A stretch of 64,000 bases of DNA, taken from Neorhizobium sp. JUb45. Lineage in GTDB: Bacteria; Pseudomonadota; Alphaproteobacteria; Rhizobiales; Rhizobiaceae. The notes beneath the pieces are model-generated. The model was given only the letters and a program-made list of their open reading frames with translations. It was not told the DNA's origin and did no database searches. Both the position numbers and the translations under genes were made by a program. Shown one piece after another: positions 17,735 through 26,397 of the stretch (its first letter is position 1; each line of letters begins with the position of its first letter). The stretch spans positions 248,001-312,000 of the forward strand of contig NZ_SLYW01000001.1 of assembly GCF_004343585.1 (NCBI RefSeq), in the 5' to 3' direction.

Positions 17735-19216
17735 ATGACCGTAAAACTTTCGCTGGCCACGCTGAATGAGGCCAAGGCAACAGCCGCCATTCCTGCCTAT
17801 GATCCGAAGACACTGAGCCATGGCATCGTGCATTTCGGCGTTGGCAACTTTCACCGCGCGCATCAGGCGATCTATCTCGACGACCTGTTCAACACCGGCA
17901 AGGGCCATGACTGGGCGATCACCGGTGCCGGCGTCATGCCGTCCGACGCCGCCATGCGCGAAAAGCTCAAGGCACAGGATTTCCTCACCACCGTTGTCGA
18001 GCAGGACAACAACAAGACCGGTGCCCGTGTCACCGCCCCGATGATCGATATCATCGCACCGGGCGAAACGGCGGCGCTGATCGAAAAGCTGGCAGACCCC
18101 GCCACCCGCATCGTCTCGATGACGATCACCGAGGGTGGCTATTTCATCGACGCTGCCGGCAACTTCAATCCGGCGCATCCGGCCATGGTGGAGGATGCCA
18201 ACAACCCGACCGCCCCGAAGACCGTGTTCGGTCTTATCCTCGCCGGCCTCAAGGTTCGCAAGGAACGCGGCATCGCCCCCTTCACGATCATGTCCTGCGA
18301 CAACATTCCGGGCAATGGTGAGGTGACGGAAAGCACGGTCATCGGTCTGGCAAAGCTGTCGGATGCGGATTTCGCCCACTGGATCCATGAAGACGTTGCT
18401 TTCCCGAATTCCATGGTCGACCGCATCACGCCGGCCACCGGCCAGCGCGAAATCGACATTCTGAAGAACGATTTCAACATCGACGATAACTGGCCGGTGT
18501 TCTGCGAAGAGTTCAAGCAGTGGGTGATGGAAGACAAGTTCCCGCTCGGCCGTCCGGCGCTGGAAGAGGTCGGTGTGCAGTTCGTGCCCGACGTTGCCCC
18601 TTACGAGCTGATGAAGCTGCGCATCCTCAACGGTGGCCATGCGACGATCGCCTATCCGGGCGAGCTTCTGGACATCCACTTCGTGCATGAGGCGATGGAA
18701 CACCCGCTGATCCGCGCCTTCCTTGCCAAGCTGGAAAAGGAAGAGATCATCCCGATCGTGCCGCCGGTGCCCAATACCAGCCTCGACGACTACTTTGATC
18801 TGATCGAGCGCCGTTTCCTCAACCCGAAGATCGGCGACACCATTCCGCGTCTGGCGCAGGATGGCTCCAACCGCCAGCCGAAGTTCATTCTGCCCTCGAC
18901 GCGTGATCGCCTCGCCAAGGGTGACGACATTATCGGCCTGTCGCTGGTCTCTGCCCTGTGGTGCCGTTATTTCGCAGGCACGTCGGACAGCGGTCGCAAG
19001 ATCGTCTTCAACGATGCCAGCGCCGAAAAGCTGCAGGCCGCTGCGATCAAGGCCAAGGACGATCCGGATGCCTTCCTCGTCTTCGACGAGATCTTTGGCG
19101 AGGTGTCGGGCAACGAGCTGTTCCGCAAGCGTTTTGCGCATGCGCTGAAGACGCTGTGGGCTGAGGGTACGGCAAAAACGCTGGAACTCTATCTCGCCGA
19201 CGAACTGGTCAAGTAA
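17735..19216 (+). CDS. mtlK: Mannitol 2-dehydrogenase (polyol long-chain dehydrogenase)
   Basis: A 493-residue member of the mannitol dehydrogenase family. The Rossmann start is HGIVHFGVGNFHRAHQA (about residues 29-45), followed by the ITEGGYF element (about 130-136). The catalytic region is in LRILNGGHATIAYPGELL (about 293-310), which carries the conserved N-G-G-H and the nearby lysine in ELMKLR. The enzyme oxidises mannitol or arabitol to fructose or xylulose with NAD. It lies 72 bp after smoS. A pentulose kinase gene downstream suggests that C5 polyols are also handled. Confidence 0.92.
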   Translation: MTVKLSLATLNEAKATAAIPAYDPKTLSHGIVHFGVGNFHRAHQAIYLDDLFNTGKGHDWAITGAGVMPSDAAMREKLKAQDFLTTVVEQDNNKTGARVTAPMIDIIAPGETAALIEKLADPATRIVSMTITEGGYFIDAAGNFNPAHPAMVEDANNPTAPKTVFGLILAGLKVRKERGIAPFTIMSCDNIPGNGEVTESTVIGLAKLSDADFAHWIHEDVAFPNSMVDRITPATGQREIDILKNDFNIDDNWPVFCEEFKQWVMEDKFPLGRPALEEVGVQFVPDVAPYELMKLRILNGGHATIAYPGELLDIHFVHEAMEHPLIRAFLAKLEKEEIIPIVPPVPNTSLDDYFDLIERRFLNPKIGDTIPRLAQDGSNRQPKFILPSTRDRLAKGDDIIGLSLVSALWCRYFAGTSDSGRKIVFNDASAEKLQAAAIKAKDDPDAFLVFDEIFGEVSGNELFRKRFAHALKTLWAEGTAKTLELYLADELVK

Positions 19217-19227
19217 GGGCCGATGCC

Positions 19228-19932
19228 ATGAATGACCTGCCGCTGGTGATTTTCGATTGTGACGGGGTTCTTGTGGATAGCGAACCGGTTTCGGTTCGTG
19301 TTCTCGTCGCAGCGCTCAATCGCCATGGCATCGATATGGCCGAGGAGGAAGCTTACGGCCGCTTCCTCGGCCGCAGCCTCGCCACCATGACCCAGGTCAT
19401 GGACGAGGAATACGGTTTTCACACCGGGCCGGACTTTCTCGAAAGCCTGCGTGTCGATCTCTACGAGCGCTTCCACACCGAATTGCAGGCCATAAAAGGC
19501 ATTGCCAATACGATCGACAGGCTCGGTTGCGCCCATTGCGTCGCATCTTCCAGCCAGCCGGAACGTATCCGCCTGTCGCTGTCGCTGACCGGGCTTCTCG
19601 ACAAATTCGAGCCGAACATTTTCAGCGCCTCGATGGTCGAAAACGGCAAGCCTGCGCCCGATCTCTTCCTCTTTGCAGCGGAGAAGATGGGCTATGACCC
19701 TGCCAACTGCATCGTCGTGGAAGACAGCCCGGCCGGCATCGAGGCAGCACAGCGGGCCGGCATGACGGCGCTCGCCTTCACGGGCGGCTCGCACACCCAC
19801 GTTGCCGGATATCGTGAACGGATCGAAGCACTTCAGCCCGACGCGATATTTGACGCCATGCCGGATTTGCTCCACCTTGTCCAAAAACAATTCAACGGTC
19901 ACAAGGGACCCGTTGCCAGCCGTTCGCTTTGA
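19228..19932 (+). CDS. HAD-family phosphatase (phosphoglycolate phosphatase-like)
   Basis: A 234-residue HAD hydrolase. Motif I is IFDCDGVLVDSE (about 8-19), motif II is VASSSQPE (about 106-113), the lysine is in ENGKPAPDLFL, and motif III/IV is VVEDSPAGIEAA. The cap insertion sits between motifs I and II (subfamily I). Genes of this kind commonly follow mtlK in rhizobial polyol operons and are thought to dephosphorylate sugar phosphates, protecting against build-up. The exact substrate is not determined. The start lies 11 bp after the mtlK stop. Confidence 0.85.
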   Translation: MNDLPLVIFDCDGVLVDSEPVSVRVLVAALNRHGIDMAEEEAYGRFLGRSLATMTQVMDEEYGFHTGPDFLESLRVDLYERFHTELQAIKGIANTIDRLGCAHCVASSSQPERIRLSLSLTGLLDKFEPNIFSASMVENGKPAPDLFLFAAEKMGYDPANCIVVEDSPAGIEAAQRAGMTALAFTGGSHTHVAGYRERIEALQPDAIFDAMPDLLHLVQKQFNGHKGPVASRSL

Positions 19933-19978
19933 GCGGTAAAGGTTCGGCGGGGGCATAAGGGGCAGGAAACCAATCCGT

Positions 19979-21583
19979 ATGCGTGATCATATCGTCGCGG
20001 TGGATGTCGGCACCACGAGCGCGCGGGCTGCGGTTTTCGATCGCGCCGGGCACCTTTTGGCGCGCGCCAAACAGCCGATCGAAATGATCCGGCCACGCGA
20101 AAACCACGCCGAACACGATTCAGAAAACATCTGGTCTGCCTGTTGCGGCGCCGTGCGTGCTGCTTTGACTGAAGCAGGTATTGCTGCAAAACAGGTGGCG
20201 GCACTGGGTTTCGATGCGACCTGTTCGCTGGTCGTGCGCGATAAAAAAGGCAAGCCGTTGCCGGTTTCGCCGCGTGGCGAAAACCGGTTCGACACCATCG
20301 TCTGGCTCGATCACCGCGCCATCGGTGAAGCCGAAATCCTCAATGCCTCCGGCCACCCTGTACTGAAATATTCCGGCGAAACGCTGTCGCCTGAAATGCA
20401 GATGCCAAAACTGATGTGGCTGAAGCGGCATCATCAGGATACCTGGGCGAAGACGGGCTTCATCTTCGATCTCGCCGATTTTCTCACATGGAAGGCGACC
20501 GGCTCGGCAGCGCGTTCGCGCTGCACGCTGACCGCCAAGTGGAACTATCTTTCCCATGAAAAGCCCGGTTGGCAGGCGGATTTTTTAGGCGTAGCGGGTC
20601 TTGAGGACCTGCTGGAGCGGGCCAGCCTGCCGGAGGAAACCGTGCCGGTCGGTGGCGTCATCGGGCATCTGACCAAAGCCGCTGCCGCCGACCTCGGTCT
20701 CGACACCAAATGCGTGGTCACATCCGGCATGATCGATGCCTATGCCGGCGCTCTTGGTGCACTCGGCAAGGCGGCGGATGAAAACGCTAAAGATGTCGGG
20801 GCGCTGGAACAGAGCGTGGCGCTGATCGCCGGCACATCCAGCTGCATCGTTGCTCTCAACGGCCAGTCCAAGCCGGGTCAGAGCCTGTGGGGGCCGTATT
20901 ACGATGCGCTTCTGCCGGGCCACTGGCTGGTGGAAGGCGGGCAATCGGCCACCGGCGCGTTGCTCGATCATATCGTGCGCATGCATGCGGCGGGCGGCGA
21001 ACCGACGCTCGACTTGCATGCCCGCATCGTTTCGCGGATCGGCGAACTCAGGGCAGAGGAGGGCAGCGATCTCGCGCCCGATCTCAATATCCTGCCGGAT
21101 TTCCATGGCAATCGCTCGCCGCTGGCCGATCCGCGTGCGACAGGCGTCATTTCCGGGCTGACGCTCGATACGTCCTTCGACGGCCTCTGCCGCGTCTACT
21201 GGCGCACCTGCGTGGCCATCGCGCTCGGCATCCGCCACATCCTCGAGGCGCTGGCGCAATACGGTTATCGATTCGAGACGCTGCACATTACCGGCGGCCA
21301 TGTGCAGAACCCGCTTCTCTTGGAACTCTACGCAGATGTGACCGGCCGCAAGGTGGTTGTGCCAAATACGAAAGATGCCGTTCTGCTGGGCACGGCAATG
21401 GCGGCGGCAGTGGCCGGCGGCTTGCATGAAAACCTGCATGCGGCGGCCGGTGCCATGGATCAGGGCTGGGCGGAACATGCCGCCGATCCTGAGCGAACCA
21501 AGGCCTATGGCCGCGATTACAAGCGGTTTCTTGCCATGGTCCGGCATCGCGAAGAATTGCGCAGGCTCGACGATGACGCCTGA
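19979..21583 (+). CDS. FGGY-family pentulose kinase (D-ribulokinase type)
   Basis: A 534-residue FGGY kinase. The N-domain phosphate loop is VDVGTTSARAAVFD (about 8-21). GFDATCSLVV (about 80-89), GMIDAYAGALGALG (about 255-268) and the late HITGGHVQNPLL (about 435-446) are characteristic of the pentulose-kinase branch that acts on D-ribulose rather than glycerol. In this operon it would phosphorylate ribulose or xylulose made from pentitols by SmoS or MtlK. The ATG at 19979 has only a weak GGCAGGAAACC upstream, and its stop overlaps the start of the next gene. Confidence 0.86.
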   Translation: MRDHIVAVDVGTTSARAAVFDRAGHLLARAKQPIEMIRPRENHAEHDSENIWSACCGAVRAALTEAGIAAKQVAALGFDATCSLVVRDKKGKPLPVSPRGENRFDTIVWLDHRAIGEAEILNASGHPVLKYSGETLSPEMQMPKLMWLKRHHQDTWAKTGFIFDLADFLTWKATGSAARSRCTLTAKWNYLSHEKPGWQADFLGVAGLEDLLERASLPEETVPVGGVIGHLTKAAAADLGLDTKCVVTSGMIDAYAGALGALGKAADENAKDVGALEQSVALIAGTSSCIVALNGQSKPGQSLWGPYYDALLPGHWLVEGGQSATGALLDHIVRMHAAGGEPTLDLHARIVSRIGELRAEEGSDLAPDLNILPDFHGNRSPLADPRATGVISGLTLDTSFDGLCRVYWRTCVAIALGIRHILEALAQYGYRFETLHITGGHVQNPLLLELYADVTGRKVVVPNTKDAVLLGTAMAAAVAGGLHENLHAAAGAMDQGWAEHAADPERTKAYGRDYKRFLAMVRHREELRRLDDDA

Positions 21584-21959
21584 TGAACTCGCCGACATCT
21601 ATCGCGCTTACATCGACTGCCTGAACCGGCAGGACTGGGACAATCTGGGTGATTTTGTCGGTGAAAACGCCCATCATAATGGGCGGTTTCTCGGGCTTGC
21701 CGGATATCGCGCCATGCTGATCAACGATTTCGAGCAGATTCCCGATTTGCGCTTCAACATCGATCTTCTGGTCTGCGAACCGCCGCATGTCGCCAGCCGG
21801 CTTGCCTTCGATTGTTCACCGAAGGCAAGTTTTCTGGGTCTCGACGTGAACGGCCGCCGCATCCGGTTTGCGGAAAACGTGTTCTATCGTTTCGAGGATG
21901 GTCGCATCGCCGATGTTCGTTCCATGCTCGACAAGGTGGCGATCGAAGCGCAGCTTTGA
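21573..21959 (+). CDS. SnoaL-like / NTF2-fold protein at the end of the polyol operon
   Basis: A 128-residue protein starting MTPDELADIYRAYIDCLN, with the SnoaL/ester cyclase pattern: an N-terminal helix, ENAHHNGRFLGLAGYRAML (about 29-47), then an antiparallel sheet ending in ENVFYRFEDGRIADVRSMLDK. The fold family includes cyclases and isomerases, but catalytic function is not predictable here. The ATG lies 11 nt inside the kinase gene, so the two are probably translationally coupled and it is the last gene of the polyol operon. Confidence 0.75.
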   Translation: MTPDELADIYRAYIDCLNRQDWDNLGDFVGENAHHNGRFLGLAGYRAMLINDFEQIPDLRFNIDLLVCEPPHVASRLAFDCSPKASFLGLDVNGRRIRFAENVFYRFEDGRIADVRSMLDKVAIEAQL

Positions 21960-21981
21960 TGCTCAACCGACCTCGGCAGGA

Positions 21982-22359
21982 TCAGCCTGCTTCCGGTGGC
22001 GCACGGTCGAAAAACAGATAGATGGCGGCAATCCGTCCATCGCGGACAACCCCGATATCCGTTCCGGCATAGGCGGCTGGTTTTCCCGGCGGGCCTGAGA
22101 CCCACTGGATGCGTCCTGCCGTGTCATTCAGCTGTTCGGGCGGACGTGTGACGGTATAGACGAAATCGGGATGAAAGGACCGGATCACCCCGGCGATTTT
22201 GGCGATGTCGTCGCGACCGCGATGAACGCCGCTCGGTTCGTGGAACGCGGCATCCTCGGTAAAAATCTCCTCGACCACCGCCCGGCGACGGGCGTCATCG
22301 CCCTCGCCGAACACTTCGTGAAGATTGCGGGTGAGCAAAGCGATGATGTCAATTGGCAT
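21982..22359 (-). CDS. NTF2-like (SnoaL) protein
   Basis: A 125-residue small-fold protein. The helix LLTRNLHEVFGEGDDARRRAVVEEIF leads into the short strands FTEDAAFHEPSGVHRGRDDI and ends IGVVRDGRIAAIYLFFDRAP, the usual NTF2-like pattern. It lies 51 bp after the SDR gene on the same strand, so it is probably co-transcribed and controlled by the divergent LysR regulator. It converges with the preceding SnoaL-like gene of the polyol operon but is only distantly similar to it by eye. No catalytic assignment is possible. Confidence 0.78.
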   Translation of the reverse strand: MPIDIIALLTRNLHEVFGEGDDARRRAVVEEIFTEDAAFHEPSGVHRGRDDIAKIAGVIRSFHPDFVYTVTRPPEQLNDTAGRIQWVSGPPGKPAAYAGTDIGVVRDGRIAAIYLFFDRAPPEAG

Positions 22360-22410
22360 GACTGATCTCCTGTTTTGAAAAGCAGTGCATTATCCCTGTC
22401 AGGCCCGATC

Positions 22411-23163
22411 TCAGATCTGTGCCTGACCGCCGTCGACAAACAGTTCGACGCCATTGACGAAGCTCGCATCATCGGAGGCGAGGAACAAGACGGCCTTGGC
22501 GATCTCTTCCGGCTGGCCGACACGGCCGGCTGGGATGAGGCCGGCAAGGTAATCCTTGGTTCCGCTCGCCTGCTCGCCGCCACCGAAAAGTTCGTTGAGA
22601 CCGGCCGTATCGGTGACGCCGGGGCTGACGGCGTTGACGCGGATATGCCGGTCCTTGAGGTCAAGGATCCAGTTGCGGGCGAAACTGCGGATGGCGGCCT
22701 TGGTGGCGGAATAGACGCTGAAGTTCGGCGTGCCGGAGATGCTGGTGGTCGAGGAGGTCAGCACGATCGAGCCGCCGTCACGCAGCAGCGGCAGTGCCTT
22801 TTGTACGGTGAAGAGCACGCCTTTGACATTGGTATCGAACGTGCTCTGGTAATGCTCTTCGGTGATCGAGCCGAGCGCTGCGAACTCGCCGCCGCCGGCA
22901 TTGGCGAAGACCACGTCGATCTGGCTGTGGTTCTGCTGGACGGCATCGTAAAGGCGGTCGATGTCGGCAAGTTTGCTCATGTCGCCCTGCACGCCGGTGA
23001 CGCGGCCGCCGATCGTCTTTACGGCTCCATCGAGCGTTTCCTTGCGGCGACCGGTGATGAAGACGGACGCGCCTTCATCGGCAAAGGCTTTTGCGGTGGC
23101 AAGTCCGATGCCGCTGGTGCCGCCGGTCACGATGACGACCTTGTTCTCAAATCTTTTTGCCAT
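22411..23163 (-). CDS. SDR-family NAD(P)-dependent oxidoreductase
   Basis: A 250-residue classical SDR. The cofactor motif is TGGTSGIG (about 14-21), NAG is at about 90 (VFANAGGG), the catalytic Ser is in TSSTTSISG, and YSATKAA carries the Tyr-Lys pair (about 152-156). The C-terminus is VDGGQAQI. ATG at 23163 follows AAGGAGAAAG. It is divergently arranged with a LysR-family gene, the common layout for a regulator and its target. The substrate is unknown. Confidence 0.88.
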   Translation of the reverse strand: MAKRFENKVVIVTGGTSGIGLATAKAFADEGASVFITGRRKETLDGAVKTIGGRVTGVQGDMSKLADIDRLYDAVQQNHSQIDVVFANAGGGEFAALGSITEEHYQSTFDTNVKGVLFTVQKALPLLRDGGSIVLTSSTTSISGTPNFSVYSATKAAIRSFARNWILDLKDRHIRVNAVSPGVTDTAGLNELFGGGEQASGTKDYLAGLIPAGRVGQPEEIAKAVLFLASDDASFVNGVELFVDGGQAQI

Positions 23164-23275
23164 TGTCTTTCTCCTTGTGTTGGCGGCTCAACGTCCGCCC
23201 CATAGAGATGCGCCCGGAACGATGATGGCGAAAGTGCGCAAATGTGCTACTCAGCGTTCCATTGGAGGAACGATG

Positions 23276-24202
23276 ATGCGTGTCGATCTCAATGATCTCG
23301 TCTATTTCGCGGAAGTGGTGACGCATGGTGGTTTTGCCGCGGCCGGGCGGGCGCTGCACGAGCCGAAATCGAAACTCAGCCGTCGGATCGCCGGGCTGGA
23401 GACACGGCTCGGCGTGCGACTGATCGAGCGTTCCAGCCGTCGTTTCCGCGTCACGGATGTAGGCCAGGTGTTTTACCTGCGCTGCAAGGCGATGCTGGCC
23501 GAGGCGGAATTGGCGCAGGCGCTGGTGGCCGAGGCGCAATCCGAGCCGCATGGCCTTGTGCGGTTCAGTTGCCCGACCGGCATGGTCGAGCCGATTTCCG
23601 GGCTGATCCCCGGTTTTCTCGACCGCCATCCCAAGGTGCAGTTGCAGCTCGTGGCGATCGACAGGCCGGTGGACCTGATCGAGGAACGTATAGACGTGGC
23701 GCTGCGCGTGCGCATCTCACTCGACAGTGACGCGTCGCTGACCATGCGTTCGCTTGGGGTATCCGTGCGCATTCTGGTGGCCAGCCCGCAGCTGGCCAGC
23801 CGCATCGGCAGTGTCGAACAGCTCGCGTCGGTTCCGACACTCTCCAGCAGCGATGACGCCAGCGAAGTGGATTGGCAACTGGAGACGGATGACGGCCGCG
23901 AGCATGTGCTGCACCATCAGCCCCGCATCGGCTGCGCCGATTTTGCGGCCGTGCGCGCCGCTGCCATCGGCGGGCTGGGGGTGGCCTTGCTGCCGGACCA
24001 TAGCTGCCGACAGGCACTGGATGCCGGCACGCTGGTGCGCGTGCTGCCGGCATGGCGCGGCCGCCGGGGCATCGTGCATGTTGTGTTCACGACCCGGCGG
24101 GGCCTGCCACCGGCCGTGCGCAAATTCATCGATCATCTTGCCGCCAATTTTCCGCGTGATGCGCTGGATGTCGTCGTGCCGCGTGTTGATCGTCGGGATT
24201 AA
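23276..24202 (+). CDS. LysR-family transcriptional regulator
   Basis: A 308-residue LysR protein. The winged HTH covers about 1-60 (LNDLVYFAEVVTHGGFAAAGRALHEPKSKLSRRI), and a substrate-binding domain covers about 90-295. Two ATG codons (23273 and 23276) sit behind GGAGG; the second has the better spacing. It diverges from the SDR gene across 112 bp and probably regulates the SDR and NTF2-like pair. Its HTH belongs to the branch often adjacent to quinone or carbonyl reductase genes, but the effector is unknown. Confidence 0.88.
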   Translation: MRVDLNDLVYFAEVVTHGGFAAAGRALHEPKSKLSRRIAGLETRLGVRLIERSSRRFRVTDVGQVFYLRCKAMLAEAELAQALVAEAQSEPHGLVRFSCPTGMVEPISGLIPGFLDRHPKVQLQLVAIDRPVDLIEERIDVALRVRISLDSDASLTMRSLGVSVRILVASPQLASRIGSVEQLASVPTLSSSDDASEVDWQLETDDGREHVLHHQPRIGCADFAAVRAAAIGGLGVALLPDHSCRQALDAGTLVRVLPAWRGRRGIVHVVFTTRRGLPPAVRKFIDHLAANFPRDALDVVVPRVDRRD

Positions 24203-24268
24203 CAGTATCGGGCGTCTTGCTGCATTTCGCGTGGCATCCTACATCTGCGCGGAACCAAGGAGACGCCG

Positions 24269-24982
24269 ATGATCCTCGACGCCGCACGCCGCTCGCTGAC
24301 CAACCTTTTCGCCCCGGAAAGCAGATCCGTCTTTCTGAAAATGCTGGGGCTGACGCTGCTCATTCTGGCCGGCCTGTGGTTCGGGCTGCGCGAAGTCCTG
24401 CTGACATATGTGTGGCCGTGGTTCGCGGCTTTCCTGCCCTCCATGCCGGAATTCGGCGGCTTTCTGGCCTTGATTGCCGGCATCCTGTTCGGTGTCGGGC
24501 TTGCGCTTGCGCTGGCCCTGTTGATCGCGCCGGTCACCGCGCTGATCGCCGGCCTGTTTCTAGATGATGTGGCAGAGGTGATCGAAAAGCGGGATTATCC
24601 GACCGACGCGCCGGGCAAGGAACTGCCGCTCGGTCAGGCGATCATCGGCTCGATCCAGTTTCTCGGCGTCGTTATCGTCGGCAACATCATCGCGCTGCTG
24701 ATGCTGTTCATTCCCGGCGTCAACCTGATCGCGTTTTTCCTCGTCAACGGTTACCTGCTCGGTCGCGAATTTTTTGAATTCGCTGCCATGCGTTTTCGAC
24801 CGGTGGCTGAGGCCAAGGCGTTTCGCGCCAAACATTCCTCAACCGTATTCCTCGCCGGCATGCTGATTGCCGGTTTCCTGGCCATCCCCTTCGTCAACCT
24901 GCTGACGCCGCTGTTTGCGGCCGGCCTGATGGTGCATCTGCACAAGGCGCTGTCGAAGCGTGATCCCGGTTTCGTGGGGTAA
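24269..24982 (+). CDS. EI24/CysZ-like integral membrane protein
   Basis: A 237-residue multi-pass membrane protein with hydrophobic segments at about 24-48, 60-95, 130-160 and 190-225. The loop LDDVAEVIEKRDYP and the NGYLLGREFFE segment (about 162-172) are characteristic of the EI24 domain that includes the sulfate permease CysZ. No sulfur-assimilation gene is nearby, so sulfate transport is only a family-level suggestion. Its stop is 1 bp from the convergent nth stop, leaving no room for a terminator between them. Confidence 0.78.
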   Translation: MILDAARRSLTNLFAPESRSVFLKMLGLTLLILAGLWFGLREVLLTYVWPWFAAFLPSMPEFGGFLALIAGILFGVGLALALALLIAPVTALIAGLFLDDVAEVIEKRDYPTDAPGKELPLGQAIIGSIQFLGVVIVGNIIALLMLFIPGVNLIAFFLVNGYLLGREFFEFAAMRFRPVAEAKAFRAKHSSTVFLAGMLIAGFLAIPFVNLLTPLFAAGLMVHLHKALSKRDPGFVG

Positions 24983-24983
24983 C

Positions 24984-25787
24984 TCAGCTCTCGCTCAGAG
25001 CCTCGGCAATGGCGCCGCCGATCACCTGCGGCGGCAGTTCCACCAATGGCGCGGGGATGTCGTTGCTTTTTCCCGGAAACTTGCAAAGGTCGGCAATCAC
25101 GCAGCGTTCGCATTCGGCGCGGCGGGCCTTGCAGGTGTAACGACCGTGCAGGATCAGCCAGTGATGCGCGTGATAAAGATACTGTTCCGGTATCACCCGC
25201 ATCAGATTGTCTTCGACGTCGTCCGGCGTGTTGCCGGGCGCCAGTTTGATGCGGTTGGCGATACGGAACACATGCGTGTCCACCGCCATGGTCGGCACGC
25301 CAAAGGCCATGGACATCACCACATTCGCCGTCTTGCGGCCGACGCCGGGCAGCATCACCAGTTCCTCGCGGGTCTTTGGTACTTCACTGCCGAACTGCTC
25401 AATGAGCATGCGACAGAGCGCGATGACGTTTTTGGCCTTGTTGCGAAAAAGCCCGATCGTCTTGATATGGGCGATCACGCCGTCTTCGCCCAAGGCCAGC
25501 ATCTTTTCCGGCGTGTCGGCAATTCTGAACAGTTCGCGCGTCGCCTTGTTCACCCCGGCATCCGTCGCCTGCGCCGACAGCGCCACCGCCACGACCAGCG
25601 TGAACGGGTTCACATGTTCCAATTCGCCTATCGGCTCCGGCCGCTGGATGGAGAAACGGCGAAAGATTTCCACGCGCTCCTCTTTCGAATAGGCGGAACG
25701 GGGCAGCACCTTCTTGCGGCGGCTGGGCGGCGTCGGATTTGACGTTTGCAAGGTTTGCGCGCTGGATTTATGCTTGGGAATGGCCAT
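24984..25787 (-). CDS. nth: Endonuclease III (DNA glycosylase/AP lyase)
   Basis: A 267-residue base-excision-repair enzyme. It has LSAQATDAGVNKATRELF, the helix-hairpin-helix LPGVGRKTANVV with the catalytic lysine, the catalytic aspartate in VDTHVFRIANR, and a 4Fe-4S cluster loop C-x6-C-x2-C-x5-C (CKARRAECERCVIADLC). A roughly 45-residue basic extension precedes the core, as in other rhizobial homologues. ATG at 25787 is the likely start; an in-frame ATG at 25802 is possible. It diverges from a DUF2244 gene with about 35 bp between starts. Confidence 0.94.
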   Translation of the reverse strand: MAIPKHKSSAQTLQTSNPTPPSRRKKVLPRSAYSKEERVEIFRRFSIQRPEPIGELEHVNPFTLVVAVALSAQATDAGVNKATRELFRIADTPEKMLALGEDGVIAHIKTIGLFRNKAKNVIALCRMLIEQFGSEVPKTREELVMLPGVGRKTANVVMSMAFGVPTMAVDTHVFRIANRIKLAPGNTPDDVEDNLMRVIPEQYLYHAHHWLILHGRYTCKARRAECERCVIADLCKFPGKSNDIPAPLVELPPQVIGGAIAEALSES

Positions 25788-25822
25788 GCCTTTTACTGCC
25801 ATTCGACCCGGAGAAAAGCAAC

Positions 25823-26317
25823 GTGGATGCCGACCCTGATCATCGGGACGACACGCCGGTTTTTGCCGCTGAACTGACTGCCCATCGCTCGCTCGGACGA
25901 AAGGGTTTTCGCGTGCTGCTGTGCGTGTCGGGCGCGGTTTGCCTGTTCTATGGCCTGTTTTTTATGGTGAGCGGTGCCTGGCCGGTGGGACTGTTTTTCG
26001 GGCTGGATTTTCTGTTGCTCTATGGTGCCTTCCGGCTGAATTATCGCTCGGGCCGTGCACGTGAAGAAGTGACGGTGACGCGCAGCAATCTGTCGATCAA
26101 AAAAATCTCGCCGGCGGGGCGGGCAGTCGAGCATCGGTTCAATCCGTTCTGGGCGCGCTTTGGTGTGAACCGTCACGAGGAATTCGGTATCACCGCCATG
26201 TATGTGTCGGGTGAGGGCCGGCGCACCGATGTCGGCTCGCTTCTCAACCCGGATGACCGGGAAAGTTTTGCCAAGGCCTTCAAGGCTGCTCTTGCTACGG
26301 TGAAACGGCGAATTTAG
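25823..26317 (+). CDS. DUF2244 family membrane protein
   Basis: A 164-residue protein with two adjacent transmembrane helices (about 33-75, GFRVLLCVSGAVCLFYGLFF and a following segment) and a soluble C-terminal part with REEVTVTRSNLSI and WARFGVNRHEEFGI. This is the usual DUF2244 pattern of alphaproteobacteria, function unknown. GTG at 25823 has GGAGAAAAG at good spacing; the longer reading from 25739 would run across the nth start. It lies next to nth, an arrangement often seen in this group. Confidence 0.78.
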   Translation: MDADPDHRDDTPVFAAELTAHRSLGRKGFRVLLCVSGAVCLFYGLFFMVSGAWPVGLFFGLDFLLLYGAFRLNYRSGRAREEVTVTRSNLSIKKISPAGRAVEHRFNPFWARFGVNRHEEFGITAMYVSGEGRRTDVGSLLNPDDRESFAKAFKAALATVKRRI

Positions 26318-26397
26318 CGGGTAACCAAAACATATCGCAAGAAACGGGTGGTGCGCAGGCTCGTTCACGGCCATCTTCCGGGCAAAGGAGAGACGAG

